Translations under genes and position numbers: made by a program
The notes under the pieces: model-generated
What the model was told of the DNA's origin: nothing
Databases searched by the model: none
The model's input: only the letters and a program-made list of their open reading frames with translations
Origin: Fusobacterium sp.
GTDB taxonomy: Bacteria; Fusobacteriota; Fusobacteriia; Fusobacteriales; Fusobacteriaceae
DNA: 18,893 bases
Assembly: GCA_019410665.1 (NCBI GenBank)
Contig: DXSD01000036.1
Coordinates: forward strand, 1-18,893
Direction: 5' to 3'
Shown here: positions 1 through 6,681 of the stretch, piece after piece
Numbering within the stretch: the stretch's first letter is position 1
How the letters are laid out: every line of letters starts with the position of its first letter

Positions 1-78
1 GAGCCATACTTGCTCTTTATTCTTTGAACGAAAGTCATTCTTAATTTTAACTCTTAATAAACTAAATTTTTATTTACT

Positions 79-1227
79 TTAAAAATATAAATTTTCTAAT
101 CTATCAAATGCTTCCTTTAATATTTCAATATCTAAAGTACAAGCTATTCTTACAAAGCCATCTCCCCCAAAAGTTTTTCCATCTAATAAAGTTATATTTA
201 ATCTGTCAAAAACCAGATCACAAAACTCAGCACTACTCATTCCAGTTTTTTCTACATTAATAAAAAGATATATTCCCCCTTGTGGTTTAAAGACTTCTAA
301 GTATGAAATATTTTTAGCTCTTTCATATGCATACTCTACTCTCTCTTTAAATAACCCCACATACTTATCCTTTATTCTTTTAAAATCTTGTAATGCATGT
401 AATCCTGCTCTTTGAGAAATAGATGGAGCACTGTAAATTATTCCTTCATTTATATACTCCATAGTTTCAATTAAATTAGGAACTTTAGAAATAGCATATC
501 CTATTCTCCAACCTGTCATAGCAAAATCTTTAGAAAAACTACAAATAGATAGTGTTCTTTTCTCCATTTCAGGTAGAGTAAATATCGGAGTAAACTTATT
601 TTCATAGGAATAGAAATCATACACATCATCTGCTATTACTAAAAGATCATACTTTTCTGCCACTTCCTTTATAATATTTAAACTTTTTTCATTATAACAA
701 ACACCTGTTGGATTAGAAGGAGTATTTATTACAATAGCTTTTGTCTTAGAAGTAATACTCTTTTCTAATTCATCTTTTTCAATTTGAAAGCCATTTTCCA
801 TTTTAGTATAAACTATTTTAGGAACTCCTCCTGATAATTTTATTTGATCAACATAAATTGGAAAGAAAGGAGCAAATAGAATTATCTCCTCTCCCTCTTC
901 TAAAATAGATTTAAAAGCTAAGTATAATCCATGACATGCTCCTGTTGTTATAAATACATCAGAAGATTCAAATTCATAATTAGTATAATTTTCTTTGTGA
1001 TATTTTACTATCTCCTCTCTAAGTTCAAGCTCTCCAAAAGGATTGGTATAGTGTGTGTGTCCATTAAAAGTATCTACCATTGTTTTCTCAACTACTATAT
1101 CATCTGTAGTTATATCTAAATCACCTATTCCTAAATTAATATTAGAATACTCAGCTGAACTTTTTTTTAATTTATCCCCCATAGAATAGTTTCTTACTTT
1201 AAATTTATTAGCTATAAATTCTCTCAT
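79..1227 (-). CDS. PLP-dependent class I/II aminotransferase
   Basis: Cytosolic aminotransferase of fold type I, 382 residues, the usual length for the aspartate/aromatic aminotransferase family. Seen in sequence: SNPTG at residues 171-175 (Asn that contacts the PLP ring oxygen), ADDVY at 199-203 (Asp that binds the pyridine nitrogen, and Tyr), SFSKDFAMTGWRIGY with the Schiff-base lysine at 233, and a late Arg in GFVRIA that fits the substrate-carboxylate Arg. The family moves an amino group between an amino acid and a 2-oxo acid; the actual substrate cannot be read here. It is the last gene of an apparent operon with the dehydrogenase at 1237-2307 (9-base gap) and the binding protein at 2328-3071, so a role in using an imported amino acid is plausible (inference). 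The ATG at 1227 has AGGTGA just upstream. Confidence 0.9.
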   Translation of the reverse strand: MREFIANKFKVRNYSMGDKLKKSSAEYSNINLGIGDLDITTDDIVVEKTMVDTFNGHTHYTNPFGELELREEIVKYHKENYTNYEFESSDVFITTGACHGLYLAFKSILEEGEEIILFAPFFPIYVDQIKLSGGVPKIVYTKMENGFQIEKDELEKSITSKTKAIVINTPSNPTGVCYNEKSLNIIKEVAEKYDLLVIADDVYDFYSYENKFTPIFTLPEMEKRTLSICSFSKDFAMTGWRIGYAISKVPNLIETMEYINEGIIYSAPSISQRAGLHALQDFKRIKDKYVGLFKERVEYAYERAKNISYLEVFKPQGGIYLFINVEKTGMSSAEFCDLVFDRLNITLLDGKTFGGDGFVRIACTLDIEILKEAFDRLENLYF

Positions 1228-1236
1228 TATATCACC

Positions 1237-2307
1237 TTAATTCTCAAATAATAAAGCTTTTTTCAAATCTTCCTTTGTCAATATAAATCCCATCTTTAGT
1301 AGATAAGGAATATCCACAGAATTTATTATTATATCTACTATTTTATCTCCTACTTTTTCAAAATCTTTTAAAGAGATAAATTTACTTAATTTTGTAGGGA
1401 AATTTAACTTTCTATAAAATGCTATAAGAGTATTATACTCCTCTATATTTTTTTCTAAAAGTAATTGTATTAAAATTCCATAGGCTACCATCTCTCCATG
1501 AAGATGATTTTTTTCAATAGTAGGTACATTTCCAAGTCCATAACATACAGAGTGTGCTATAGCTCCATTTAACTCTTCATTTACTAAATTTGACACCATT
1601 CCTGTATTAACAATTATAGTAAGTACAACTTTTTTAAATCCTTCATCTATTTTTTTTGAATACAGTCCCGCTTCTCCATATTTTAATATCATCTCTCTAC
1701 ATAAAACACTAGATTCTTTAGCCCATCTACTTGGATAATTAATCTCTATTTTATTTTTTAAAGTATATCTATATTTTAAATCTACCTCATAAAACTTTGC
1801 TAAAGTATCTCCTATTCCTGCCCAAATATATTTATTTGGTGCTTTCTTTATAGTTTCTAAATCTATAAAAGTTTTTATAGCAGGAGATGGAAATTCAGCT
1901 ATCTCTAAAAAACTTCCATCATTTTTATATACAACAGAAAGTGAGGAAGTTGCAGCACAAGTAGAAGCAATTGTAGGTATAGTTATTACTGGTAATCCTA
2001 ACTTATATCCTATTATTTTGGCACTATCAAGAGCCTTTCCCCCACCAACTCCTAAAATGAGATCATAACTCTCATCTTTCGTACTCTTTAAAATTTTTTC
2101 CACATTGTCATATGAACACTCTCCACCATAATTTACTATCTTACTCTCAGTATTTTTTAAAGCATATGACAATTTTTCTTCAATACTCTTAAAAGATTTT
2201 TCTCCTGTAACTACCAATACTTTTTTATAATTTTTCAACTCATTTTTTAATAATGATTTTATATCAATATCTACTACATAAGATGTAAATGAAAATTTCT
2301 CTTTCAT
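1237..2307 (-). CDS. iron-containing / GldA-like alcohol dehydrogenase
   Basis: NAD(P)-dependent dehydrogenase of the group III metal-dependent alcohol dehydrogenase superfamily, 356 residues, close to glycerol dehydrogenase length. Seen: GVGGGKALDSAK at 86-97 (dinucleotide phosphate-binding loop), TIPTIASTCAATSS at 109-122 (the GldA-type TxPTTAST region), and metal ligands that fit Asp167 (GIGDTLAKF), His252 (AIAHSVCYG) and His270 (HLHGEM). All three ligands are intact, so it should be active. The substrate is unknown: glycerol dehydrogenase itself is possible, but the neighbouring aminotransferase and amino-acid-type binding protein argue for an aldehyde or hydroxy-acid made from an amino acid (inference). 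It starts at ATG 2307 behind GAGAGGTGA, 20 bases after the binding-protein gene. Confidence 0.85.
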   Translation of the reverse strand: MKEKFSFTSYVVDIDIKSLLKNELKNYKKVLVVTGEKSFKSIEEKLSYALKNTESKIVNYGGECSYDNVEKILKSTKDESYDLILGVGGGKALDSAKIIGYKLGLPVITIPTIASTCAATSSLSVVYKNDGSFLEIAEFPSPAIKTFIDLETIKKAPNKYIWAGIGDTLAKFYEVDLKYRYTLKNKIEINYPSRWAKESSVLCREMILKYGEAGLYSKKIDEGFKKVVLTIIVNTGMVSNLVNEELNGAIAHSVCYGLGNVPTIEKNHLHGEMVAYGILIQLLLEKNIEEYNTLIAFYRKLNFPTKLSKFISLKDFEKVGDKIVDIIINSVDIPYLLKMGFILTKEDLKKALLFEN

Positions 2308-2327
2308 AATAACTTTTCACCTCTCAC

Positions 2328-3071
2328 TTATACTCCATATTTATTTTTCAATTTTTCTATTGTTCCATCTTCCAATAACTCCTTTAAAGCTTTATCAAAA
2401 ATCTCTTTTAAAACTTCACTATCTTTATTAAAAGCTATAGCTTTTGGTTCTCCATCTAAAGTAGCTGCTACTTCTAAGTCACTATTTTTTTCAATAAAGC
2501 TTTTAGCTACACTTTCATCTACTACTATTCCATCTATTTTTCCACTTTTTAAAGCTACTAAAGCTGCAGTATTTGAAGCAAATGGAACTACAGTTGCCCC
2601 TTCAATCTTTCTAGCTACAGCTTCCTTAGTTGTTCCAAGCTCAGCACCAAATGTTTTATTCTTTAAATCCTCTTCTCCATTAATTGGATTCTTTTTATTT
2701 GCAATAAATGTTACATTTGAAGTAAGATATGGAATAGAGAAATTAACTGCTTTTGCTCTTTCTGGAGTAATACTCATTCCCGCTATAGCCACATCTATTT
2801 TTTTAGTTTGAAGTGCTGGGATAAGTCCATCAAAATTCATATTTTTCCACTCATATTTTATTCCAGTTTTCTTTGAAATAAGCTCTATAATATCTGCATC
2901 TAATCCTGTTACCTTTCCATCTTCTAAATATTCAAATGGTGGATATTCAGCATTTGTTCCAACACTATATACCTTATTTAAATTTAAAGAAGCTTGCTCA
3001 TTCTTCTCTCCACATGAGATAAACATAGCCATACATGCTCCCATTGCTAAAACTTTTAAAAATTTGTTCAT
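2328..3071 (-). CDS. amino-acid ABC transporter substrate-binding lipoprotein
   Basis: Periplasmic solute-binding protein of the bacterial SBP family 3 (polar amino acids), 247 residues. The N-terminus is a lipoprotein signal: basic MNKFLK, a hydrophobic core, then FISC with the probable lipidated Cys at residue 20. The mature part has family 3 hallmarks: VGTNAEYPPFEY near the start, GLDADIIELISKKTG, AGMSITPERAKAVNFS and SGKIDGIVVDESVA. Such proteins deliver an amino acid to an inner-membrane permease/ATPase pair; neither is in this window, so it is either served by a transporter elsewhere or has been repurposed. The ligand cannot be assigned from sequence. A strong SD (AGGAGGG) precedes ATG 3071. 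It heads the operon with the dehydrogenase and aminotransferase, and lies behind the regulated-looking leader at 3106-3339. Confidence 0.88.
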   Translation of the reverse strand: MNKFLKVLAMGACMAMFISCGEKNEQASLNLNKVYSVGTNAEYPPFEYLEDGKVTGLDADIIELISKKTGIKYEWKNMNFDGLIPALQTKKIDVAIAGMSITPERAKAVNFSIPYLTSNVTFIANKKNPINGEEDLKNKTFGAELGTTKEAVARKIEGATVVPFASNTAALVALKSGKIDGIVVDESVAKSFIEKNSDLEVAATLDGEPKAIAFNKDSEVLKEIFDKALKELLEDGTIEKLKNKYGV

Positions 3072-3105
3072 AAAAATCCCTCCTGATGTCTTAAAATTTA
3101 AATAT

Positions 3106-3142
3106 AAAAAAGCACCAATTCCTATAAAAGAATTAGTGCTTT
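3106..3142 (-). terminator. terminator-like hairpin in leader of binding-protein operon
   Basis: Read on the minus strand, AAAGCAC plus GAATT-type arms (3136-3142 with 3109-3115, and 3130-3134 with 3117-3121, one mismatch between) close on an 8-base loop. A run of six T follows at 3111-3106. This is the shape of an intrinsic terminator, yet it lies between two promoters and the start codon at 3071, so it would act as an attenuator or as the end of a short leader transcript. Confidence 0.7.
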
Positions 3143-3161
3143 AATTAACATTTTTATAAAA

Positions 3162-3190
3162 TTTATAGATATATTAAAAAATAATGTCAA
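3162..3190 (-). promoter_or_regulatory. second promoter (P2) of binding-protein operon
   Basis: Minus strand TTGACA (3190-3185), 17-base spacer, TATAAA (3167-3162). The -35 box directly abuts the stop codon of the leader ORF. A transcript from here would begin only about 15-20 bases before the hairpin at 3142-3106. In such AT-rich DNA chance matches occur, so use in the cell is unproven. Confidence 0.5.
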
Positions 3191-3277
3191 TTATAATAGA
3201 ACCCTTTTATCTTGGAATTTATTAAGTAAATTATTCAAATGTAATGCAGTATTCCTTAGGTTCATCATCATAAACAT
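3191..3277 (-). CDS. putative 28-codon leader peptide ORF
   Basis: Short ORF behind a good ribosome binding site (GAGGGAGGG, about 6-8 bases before ATG 3277) and about 27 bases after the predicted start of transcription from P1. The peptide begins MFMMMNLRN and ends KRVLL; it holds 7 Leu, 5 Asn and 4 Met in 28 residues. It lies between a consensus promoter and a terminator-like hairpin ahead of an amino-acid binding-protein gene, which is the arrangement of ribosome-mediated attenuation. I cannot name the amino acid sensed: no single codon is run out as clearly as in his or phe leaders. It could also be a regulatory small protein, or untranslated. Confidence 0.45.
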   Translation of the reverse strand: MFMMMNLRNTALHLNNLLNKFQDKRVLL

Positions 3278-3310
3278 TATCTTTCCCTCCCTCATCAATT
3301 TATTTAACTG

Positions 3311-3339
3311 ATTATAAACCACTAAAGAAATTTTGTCAA
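3311..3339 (-). promoter_or_regulatory. consensus sigma-70 promoter (P1) of binding-protein operon
   Basis: Minus strand TTGACA (3339-3334), exactly 17 bases, TATAAT (3316-3311): a perfect vegetative promoter. It lies about 240 bases before the binding-protein start codon, leaving a long leader that holds the small ORF and the hairpin. Confidence 0.8.
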
Positions 3340-3397
3340 TAAAAAATTATTTTTATATATTTTTTAAATAATTATTTTATTTTTTAAATTTATCTAG

Positions 3398-3426
3398 TTC
3401 AATTATATGAAAAAATATTGTATAAT
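3398..3426 (+). promoter_or_regulatory. promoter of TPP riboswitch / thiB
   Basis: TATAAT at 3421-3426 with an upstream TG (TTGTATAAT), a good -10 box, and a weak -35 (TTCAAT, 3398-3403) at 17 bases. Transcription would begin near 3433, only about five bases before the first riboswitch helix. Confidence 0.6.
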
Positions 3427-3437
3427 TAAAATTGACA

Positions 3438-3506
3438 ACGGGAGCTATTATGCTGAGAGGAATTAATGTTCGACCGTCAGAACCTATCTAGGTAATGCTA
3501 GAAAGG
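3438..3506 (+). promoter_or_regulatory. TPP riboswitch (THI-box)
   Basis: Recognised by the thi-box core: ACGG (3438-3441) pairing with CCGT (3474-3477) as P2, a short P3 (AGC 3443-3445 with GCT 3452-3454), CTGAGAGG at 3453-3460 (pyrimidine-sensing loop), CAGAACCT at 3478-3485, P4 (CCT with AGG 3504-3506) and P5 (CTAG 3488-3491 with CTAG 3498-3501) around GTAATG. The SD for thiB (AGGAGAG, 3509-3515) follows three bases later with no terminator visible, so control is most likely at translation. The closing helix P1 is not evident on either side. TPP-class riboswitches shut off thiamin synthesis or uptake genes when TPP is high. Confidence 0.9.
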
Positions 3507-3520
3507 AAAGGAGAGAAAAG

Positions 3521-4491
3521 ATGAAAAAAATTTTATTAGGGTGTTTACTAGTAGGAGGAGCTACTATTGTAAGTGCTGAGGAAGTAACAATTTATGGTCC
3601 AAGCTCTATGAAGTGGATAGAAAAAGAGTATGGAGAAATTTTTAAAAAGGAAACAGGGGATACTATTAAGTTCATATCTATTGATGGATTGGTTGGTAGA
3701 TTAAAACTTGAAAAAAAACGTCCTAAAGCTGATATTGTAGTGGGACTTACTGAGTTAACTACAGAGATGGCTAGAAAAGAGGGGCTTATTCTTCCATACA
3801 CTCCTAAAAATATTGAAAATATTAAAGATGAGAGATTTAAAATGAGTAGTGAGTATATAACTCCAATGGATTATGGATTACTTGCTTTTAATTATAATAA
3901 AGAAGTTATTCCTAATCCTCCAAAATCTTTAAATGAATTGGGAAAATTAAGTAAGCAAGTTATTATTGAAAATCCAAAAGTATCTATTACTGGAGAGGAA
4001 GCTTTACAATGGAGTATCGCTCTTTATGGAGAAAATTGGTTAGAATTTTGGAAAAGTTTAAAACCTTCTATTTATAGTGTAGAACCTGGATGGAGTGAAG
4101 CTTTTGCTAAGTTTACTGTGGGAGAAGCTCCTATAATGTTAGGATATGCAACTAGTAATCTTTTCTTTGTAGGAGAAGACTCTGCTAAATATGATAGCTT
4201 TTTAATTGAAGATGGAAGTTTTATATATCAGAGGGAGCTGCCCTTGTCAATAAAAAAGAGATTAAAGAGGGAGCTAAAAATTTTATGGAAAGAGTTCTTA
4301 GTGATGATTTCCAAAAAATTATGAGTAAAGAAAATTATATGTTCCCAGTTACAGATATAGAAATAGACCCTGCTTTTAAAAATGTTCCTACTACTGAAAA
4401 AACTGTTAAACTTAATAAAAAACAGATAGAGGACTTAGCTGAAAATTTTGATAAGTATAAGACACAACTTATTAATCTTTTAAAAAAGTAA
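3521..4491 (+). pseudogene. thiB: thiamin/TPP ABC transporter substrate-binding protein, frameshifted
   Basis: ThiB-type periplasmic binding protein for thiamin, TMP or TPP, broken by one missing base. The first frame reads from ATG 3521: signal peptide (MKKI, hydrophobic core, cleavage likely after VSA), then ThiB-like blocks including TPMDYGLLAFNYNK and EPGWSEAFAKFTVGEAPIMLGYATS. After about residue 236 (4228) that frame turns to nonsense and stops at 4324. The true continuation, EGAALVNKKEIKEG to DDFQKI and YMFPV, runs in another frame from 4231 to the stop at 4491. Restoring one base between 4230 and 4231 (CA-GAG to CAN-GAG) gives 323 residues, the normal ThiB length. No homopolymer lies at the break. 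As written, the product lacks its C-terminal lobe. The usual thiP and thiQ do not follow; the pyr leader does. The TPP riboswitch upstream supports the identity. Confidence 0.88.
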
Positions 4492-4510
4492 CAAATATTA
4501 AATTAACTTC

Positions 4511-4539
4511 TTGAAAAAAATTGAAAAATATGTTATCAT
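4511..4539 (+). promoter_or_regulatory. promoter of the pyr operon
   Basis: TTGAAA (4511-4516), 17 bases, TATCAT (4534-4539). It lies between the thiB stop and the leader ORF; transcription would start near 4546, about 30 bases before the leader start codon. A CATAAT three bases further on is an alternative -10. Confidence 0.6.
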
Positions 4540-4575
4540 AATAAAGATATATGTAGAAAGTAAGGAGGAGTAGTA

Positions 4576-4701
4576 ATGAGAAATTTTAGAGATAAACTTA
4601 AGATATTTCATTCTATTTTTACATTATTTTCTAATTATTTTATATTTTTCAAAATTTATATTAAACAAAGAGATATTAAAGGAATGAAGCCTGTCTTTTA
4701 A
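4576..4701 (+). CDS. pyr operon leader peptide (41 residues)
   Basis: Short ORF with an excellent SD (AAGGAGGAG, 4562-4570) five bases before ATG 4576. It encodes 41 residues, starting MRNFRDKLKIF and ending GMKPVF, with 8 Phe. Its stop codon (4699-4701) falls in the loop of the terminator at 4681-4723. The mRNA from about 4608 to 4662 is very U-rich with several runs of 4-5 U. This matches the logic of E. coli pyrBI: at low UTP, polymerase stalls in the U-rich leader, the coupled ribosome catches up and covers the 5' arm of the hairpin, and transcription goes on. The peptide itself need not have a function. A small membrane protein is an alternative, since the middle is hydrophobic. Confidence 0.65.
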   Translation: MRNFRDKLKIFHSIFTLFSNYFIFFKIYIKQRDIKGMKPVF

Positions 4702-4723
4702 AGACAGTTACATTCCTTTTTTT
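4681..4723 (+). terminator. attenuator (intrinsic terminator) before pyrB
   Basis: GGAATG (4681-4686) pairs with CATTCC (4711-4716), and the inner CTGTC (4691-4695) with GACAG (4703-4707) around a TTTTAAA loop. Seven T follow at 4717-4723. It lies 39 bases before pyrB, with the leader ORF reading into it, so it is placed to cut off the pyr operon conditionally. Confidence 0.8.
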
Positions 4724-4762
4724 ATGGCCTAATCTTATACATTATACTAGGAGGGAGTAGAA

Positions 4763-5830
4763 ATGAAGAATTTCATATCTATCAAAGATTTAACAAAAGA
4801 GGAGATTTTAGAAGTATTAGATGTAGCTAATCAACTTTCAGAAAATTTAGAACCAGAGTTGGCTAATAAGAAGATTGTAGGGAGTTTATTCTTTGAGCCT
4901 TCAACGAGAACAAGATTATCTTTTACATCAGCAGCTTATAGACTAGGAGCAAAGGTACTAGGATTTGATTCTCCAGATGCTACTTCTTTGAAAAAAGGAG
5001 AGTCATTAAGAGATACTATAAAGATGGTAGAAGCATACTCTGATGTTATTGTTATGAGACACTATATTGAAGGAGCAGCAAAATTTGCTTCTGAAATTTC
5101 AAAAAATCCTGTTATAAATGCTGGAGATGGAGCAAATGAACATCCAAGTCAAACTCTTTTAGATCTTTTTACTATTAAAAAGGAGCTTGGTAGAATTGAA
5201 AATATAAAAATTGCCTTTGTTGGAGATTTGAAATATGGTAGAACTGTTCACTCTCTTACTAAAGCATTAGAGATGTTTGGTGGAGAATTTTATTTTGTAG
5301 CTCCAGACTCTATACAAATTCCTGAGTATATAACAAAAGAGTTAGACCAAAAGGGAATGAAATATCATATCTGCTCTGAGTATGAGCCTATTTTAAAAGA
5401 GATAGATGTACTTTATATGACAAGAATTCAAAGAGAGAGATTTGATGATATAGAGGAGTATAATAAGGTAAGTGGAGTGTATAAGATTTCTAAGGATACA
5501 ATCTTAGGAAAATGTCAAAAGCATATGATAATTTTACATCCATTACCAAGAGTAGATGAGATAAATATAGATTTAGATGATACTAAACATGCTCTATATT
5601 TTAAGCAAGCAGCTAATGGTGTTCCTACTAGAGAAGCTATGTATGCTCTTGCTATGGGATTAAAAGATTCTACTGCTCCTACTAAAGTAGAGCAAGAAAA
5701 AGTAGAGGAACATTTCTTAACAGTTTGTAATAATCCTAAGTGTGTTACTCACTTTGAAGAAACTACTAACAAAGTTGTTGTTAAGGATTTTGGAAAATTC
5801 TGTTACTATTGCGGAAAAGAGATAAAATAA
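4763..5830 (+). CDS. pyrB: aspartate carbamoyltransferase with fused PyrI-like zinc domain
   Basis: Second step of UMP synthesis: carbamoyl phosphate + aspartate to N-carbamoylaspartate. The catalytic chain spans about residues 1-310, with FEPSTRTR at 44-51 (carbamoyl-phosphate loop), KKGES (the mobile 80s-type loop), GDGANEHPSQ, the DLKYGRTVHSL aspartate-domain block and HPLPR. After a short linker rich in Lys and Glu (about 305-318), the last 35-40 residues carry CNNPKC and CYYC, that is Cys 322, 327, 347 and 350. This C-x4-C...C-x2-C pattern and its surroundings match the zinc domain of the separate regulatory chain PyrI, but the nucleotide-binding allosteric domain of PyrI is absent. At 355 residues it is about 45 longer than a plain PyrB. 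Strong SD (AGGAGGG, 4749-4755). First structural gene of the pyr operon. Confidence 0.95.
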   Translation: MKNFISIKDLTKEEILEVLDVANQLSENLEPELANKKIVGSLFFEPSTRTRLSFTSAAYRLGAKVLGFDSPDATSLKKGESLRDTIKMVEAYSDVIVMRHYIEGAAKFASEISKNPVINAGDGANEHPSQTLLDLFTIKKELGRIENIKIAFVGDLKYGRTVHSLTKALEMFGGEFYFVAPDSIQIPEYITKELDQKGMKYHICSEYEPILKEIDVLYMTRIQRERFDDIEEYNKVSGVYKISKDTILGKCQKHMIILHPLPRVDEINIDLDDTKHALYFKQAANGVPTREAMYALAMGLKDSTAPTKVEQEKVEEHFLTVCNNPKCVTHFEETTNKVVVKDFGKFCYYCGKEIK

Positions 5831-5859
5831 ATTTAATATATTATAATTTGGGAGGAAAA

Positions 5860-6666
5860 ATGTTTTTAGAAAATTGTGAAATTTTAGAAAACAAAGTTGT
5901 TGCTGGGCATAACTACCTTATGAGAGTAAAAGGGGATAAAACTGTTCAAGCAGCTAAAGCTGGACAATTTTATATGTTACAATGTAAAAATGGAGTATTC
6001 TTTTTAAGAAGACCTATAAGTTTACATTATACTGATAAAGAGAATAATATTTTGGAGTTCTACTATGAAATTAAAGGTGGAGGAACTAAAGATTTAGCTG
6101 CTATGAAAGTTGGTGAGATCATCAATATTCAAGGTCCATTAGGAACAGGATTTACTACTGAAATTTCTGGAAAAGAACTGTTAGTAGTTGGTGGAGGAAT
6201 GGGAATGGCTCCAATGAAACTACTAATAGAGATACTTTCTAAAAACAATAAAGTTACTTTTATAGCTGGTGGAAGAAATAAAGAGGCTATGGAGATTATG
6301 TCAAACTTTAATCTTGATGGAATAGAGAACTATATTACAACTGATGATGGTTCTGTTGGAATACATGGAAATGTAATTGTTAAGATGGAAGAGTTAATGA
6401 AATCTAAAAAATATGATATGGTATTTACTTGTGGACCTCAAAAAATGATGGAAGCAGTTGCTAAGACAGCTAAGAAATTTGATACTAAATGTGAAATTTC
6501 TCTAGAAGCTAGAATGGCTTGTGGAGTAAAAGCTTGCGTTGGATGTTCAATAAAAACAAAATTCGGAATGAAGAAAGTTTGCCATGATGGACCTGTATTT
6601 GACTCAGAAACTATTGTAGATTTTGACCCTGTTGTAGAGAAAACTGAAACTTGTTGTGGAAATTAA
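5860..6666 (+). CDS. pyrK: dihydroorotate dehydrogenase electron transfer subunit
   Basis: Iron-sulfur flavoprotein partner of class 1B dihydroorotate dehydrogenase: passes electrons from FMN in PyrD through FAD and a 2Fe-2S cluster to NAD+. 268 residues from ATG 5860, chosen because GGAGG (5851-5855) sits right before it; the frame is open upstream to a TTG at 5809 inside pyrB, which has no such site. Seen: RPIS at 51-54 (FAD), GGGTKDLA at 73-80, GPLGTGF at 92-98, VVGGGMGMAP at 109-118 (NAD-binding domain), CGPQ at 191-194, and the cluster Cys 221, 226, 229 and 241 (C-x4-C-x2-C-x11-C), as in PyrK. Also called PyrDII. It lies directly before pyrD, as expected for the heterotetramer. Confidence 0.94.
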   Translation: MFLENCEILENKVVAGHNYLMRVKGDKTVQAAKAGQFYMLQCKNGVFFLRRPISLHYTDKENNILEFYYEIKGGGTKDLAAMKVGEIINIQGPLGTGFTTEISGKELLVVGGGMGMAPMKLLIEILSKNNKVTFIAGGRNKEAMEIMSNFNLDGIENYITTDDGSVGIHGNVIVKMEELMKSKKYDMVFTCGPQKMMEAVAKTAKKFDTKCEISLEARMACGVKACVGCSIKTKFGMKKVCHDGPVFDSETIVDFDPVVEKTETCCGN

Positions 6667-6681
6667 TTATTGGAGGAAGAG

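Noticed and set aside
3106..3339. T-box or S-box riboswitch before the binding-protein gene
   Set aside because: No T-box antiterminator sequence, specifier loop or SAM-core sequence could be found in the leader.
3432..3437. TTGACA just before the TPP riboswitch as a -35 box
   Set aside because: No -10 at the right distance; 17 bases on lies the conserved riboswitch core. The TATAAT at 3421 is the better promoter.
4285..4491. A separate 68-residue gene after thiB
   Set aside because: Its translation is the missing C-terminus of ThiB in another frame, and coherent ThiB sequence in that frame begins earlier, at 4231.
5809..5859. N-terminal extension of pyrK from a TTG inside pyrB
   Set aside because: No SD before 5809, while GGAGG sits right before ATG 5860 and the PyrK family starts there.
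6670..6681. TTG start four codons upstream for pyrD
   Set aside because: It overlaps the SD that serves ATG 6682.
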